Shown piece after piece: positions 62,843-64,000 of a stretch of DNA of 64,000 nucleotides; within the stretch, counting starts at the first letter, position 1; each line of letters opens with the position of its first letter. Both the position numbers and the translations under genes were made by a program. This stretch comes from Maribacter halichondriae (GTDB lineage: Bacteria > Bacteroidota > Bacteroidia > Flavobacteriales > Flavobacteriaceae). The notes under the pieces were generated by a model. It saw only the letters and a program-made list of their open reading frames with translations. It did not search any database and had not been told where the DNA came from. Location: the NCBI RefSeq assembly GCF_027474825.1, contig NZ_CP107030.1:124001-188000 (forward strand). Direction: 5' to 3'.

Positions 62843-63610
62843 ATGAAAACACTGAAAACAACACTTTTAATGGCATTTGCATTTTTACTAATACCAAGTT
62901 TGACCTATGCCCAAGACAGCAAAACCCAGTCGTTTTGGGTTCACGAAGATGTAGTAAAGCCTTCGATGGTCACCGCTTACGAAAAAGTCTGCAAAGACTT
63001 GACGTCCAATTTGAAAAAGCATAGTATTCAAGGGATAGGTATGATTGTTACCAATACTGTTGACCATCGCTACCTATGGGTCAGTCCAATAGCATCAATG
63101 GCCGATATCAATTATGACGCTTTTAATACCTTATCTGAAAAAATGGGTTCGGGAGCAATGAGTGCTTTATTCGATGAAATGGACAAAAGCTATAATATCG
63201 AACATGACTACGTCATTCATTTAGATGAAGAACTAAGTTATATGCCTGACGGCATGACACAAACGCCAGAAGGGCAAGACTACCGAAAGTTCCACTATTT
63301 CCATTATACCCCTGCCAATGAAGATATGGTGAGAGAAAAGGCGATGGCTATCAAAAAGCTTTTTGAGAGTAATGGCTCAAATGTTCATTATCGTTCGTAC
63401 AAAAGTGGTTTTGGTGCACGTGGCGCCTTTTACATGGTGGCAATAGCGGCGAAAGATGCTGTAGACTATGCAACTAAAATTGCAGAGAACAATAAGCTTT
63501 TGGGAGAGGAATGGGCCAAAACCTTTGGAGACTTTCAAGCTAGTCTTTTGGAGTATGAAATAATCGAAGGTCAAATGCGACCTGATATGGCGTATTCGTC
63601 TTCAAACTAA
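62843..63610 (+). CDS. Secreted protein of unknown function
   Basis: 255 residues. Signal peptide ends at LTYAQ. The mature part is a soluble helix-strand protein (FWVHEDVVKPSMVTAYEKV, RYLWVSPIASMADINYD, FHYFHYTPANEDMVREKA, GAFYMVAIAAKDAVDYAT) whose two halves may be repeats of a ferredoxin-like unit, as in the protein at 58341. The resemblance is in layout, not proven by alignment. It follows the SnoaL-like gene by 36 bases. Confidence 0.65.
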   Translation: MKTLKTTLLMAFAFLLIPSLTYAQDSKTQSFWVHEDVVKPSMVTAYEKVCKDLTSNLKKHSIQGIGMIVTNTVDHRYLWVSPIASMADINYDAFNTLSEKMGSGAMSALFDEMDKSYNIEHDYVIHLDEELSYMPDGMTQTPEGQDYRKFHYFHYTPANEDMVREKAMAIKKLFESNGSNVHYRSYKSGFGARGAFYMVAIAAKDAVDYATKIAENNKLLGEEWAKTFGDFQASLLEYEIIEGQMRPDMAYSSSN

Positions 63611-63671
63611 TATTTGGAAACCCTGATAATAATCGTCTGGATTTCATTCTAACCAACTTAAATCAAAAACA

Positions 63672-64000
63672 ATGAAAAAAGTATTCATAATGGGGCTTGC
63701 AATAGTCCTTTTTACAGCTTGTAACCAAAAACAGCGGTACACGCAGAATTCGCCGGAAATTGACACTTTTAAGTCGGTCATCAAAAGTTATAACGACCAA
63801 GATTGGGAAGGTATGACTTCGCAATATGCCGATACCGCAAAAACATTCAACAATAGTTCGGATGTTGGCCTATCACTGGAGGAAATGGTTGCCTACCACA
63901 AAGAGAGTCTATCCAACCTTTCAAATCGAGGTTTTTTGGATAAGGACCAAGAATATGAAATGGTAATAACCGACAAAGGTGATACTTGGGTCAACTTTTG
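63672..64000 (+). CDS. SnoaL/NTF2-like lipoprotein, 3' end beyond window
   Basis: ATG 63672 opens a lipoprotein leader (IVLFTAC, Cys at 17). The visible 109 codons (IDTFKSVIKSYNDQDWEGM, TSQYADTAKTFNNS, LSLEEMVAYHKESLSNLS, DKGDTWVNF) fit an NTF2-like fold. The frame is open at the window edge. It is 61 bases after the preceding gene in the same direction and resembles the lipoprotein at 62279 in layout. Confidence 0.78.
   Translation, partial: MKKVFIMGLAIVLFTACNQKQRYTQNSPEIDTFKSVIKSYNDQDWEGMTSQYADTAKTFNNSSDVGLSLEEMVAYHKESLSNLSNRGFLDKDQEYEMVITDKGDTWVNF

Noticed and set aside
1-64000. CRISPR array, prophage, integrase, transposase, tRNA or rRNA
   Set aside because: No regular spaced repeats, no recombinase or phage proteins and no cloverleaf or rRNA segments were recognised on reading both strands.

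Overview
The window looks like chromosomal DNA of a marine Flavobacteriaceae bacterium (Bacteroidota). Support comes from many short-leader lipoproteins with MKK starts, -7 elements of the Bacteroidota type TAnnTTTG, family-specific genes (DUF4331 pair, 2TM-domain proteins, LETM1-related protein, DUF2490, DUF2141, LytTR regulators), and dispersed GC-rich palindromes between AT-rich genes. I see no tRNA, rRNA, CRISPR array, transposase or prophage.

Layout. 1-6.3 kb: a large secreted BNR/sortilin-type propeller protein (cut by the window edge) and a lipoprotein fusing ThuA, sugar dehydrogenase, PKD and cytochrome c. 6.5-10 kb: zinc alcohol dehydrogenase, two small stress-type proteins and an MFS transporter. 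10.1-18.3 kb: CDP-alcohol phosphotransferase, three secreted amidohydrolases, DoxX and VOC proteins, and a TPMT-type methyltransferase. 18.5-25.7 kb: a second BNR propeller, an S9 peptidase, DUF2490, DUF1905 and a Cu/Zn superoxide dismutase lipoprotein. 25.8-30.4 kb: ECF sigma/anti-sigma pair, then a convergent dgcA-dgcN-like pair with a threonine-synthase-like enzyme. 30.6-35.9 kb: a glycosyltransferase and a BamA-like gene, both interrupted, around DUF547 and an MMPL exporter. 36-40.5 kb: TPR lipoprotein, DUF4331 pair, LETM1-related protein. 40.6-46.2 kb: LytTR response regulator, six tandem 2TM proteins, and a LytS-type kinase carrying its own 2TM domain. 46.3-51.8 kb: oxidoreductase, TIM-barrel isomerase and a ThuA-dehydrogenase-cupredoxin lipoprotein, probably a keto-sugar pathway. 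52-58.3 kb: methyltransferase, FAD dehydrogenase, C-type lectin protein, and a DEAD-box helicase whose 3' end is duplicated on the far side of a DUF559 endonuclease gene. 58.3-64 kb: a TPR histidine kinase/LytTR pair among small secreted proteins.

Two patterns deserve attention. First, five genes (glycosyltransferase, LytS kinase, isomerase, helicase, DUF559) are each broken by exactly one missing base in an A/T homopolymer. Adding one base restores every family motif, so systematic under-calling in the sequence is more likely than five pseudogenes. The BamA-like gene is different: it has a true in-frame TAA. Second, the 69-base helicase-tail repeat around DUF559 (54 of 69 bases and 21 of 23 residues identical, differences mostly synonymous) looks like a 3'-end-replacing mobile element.
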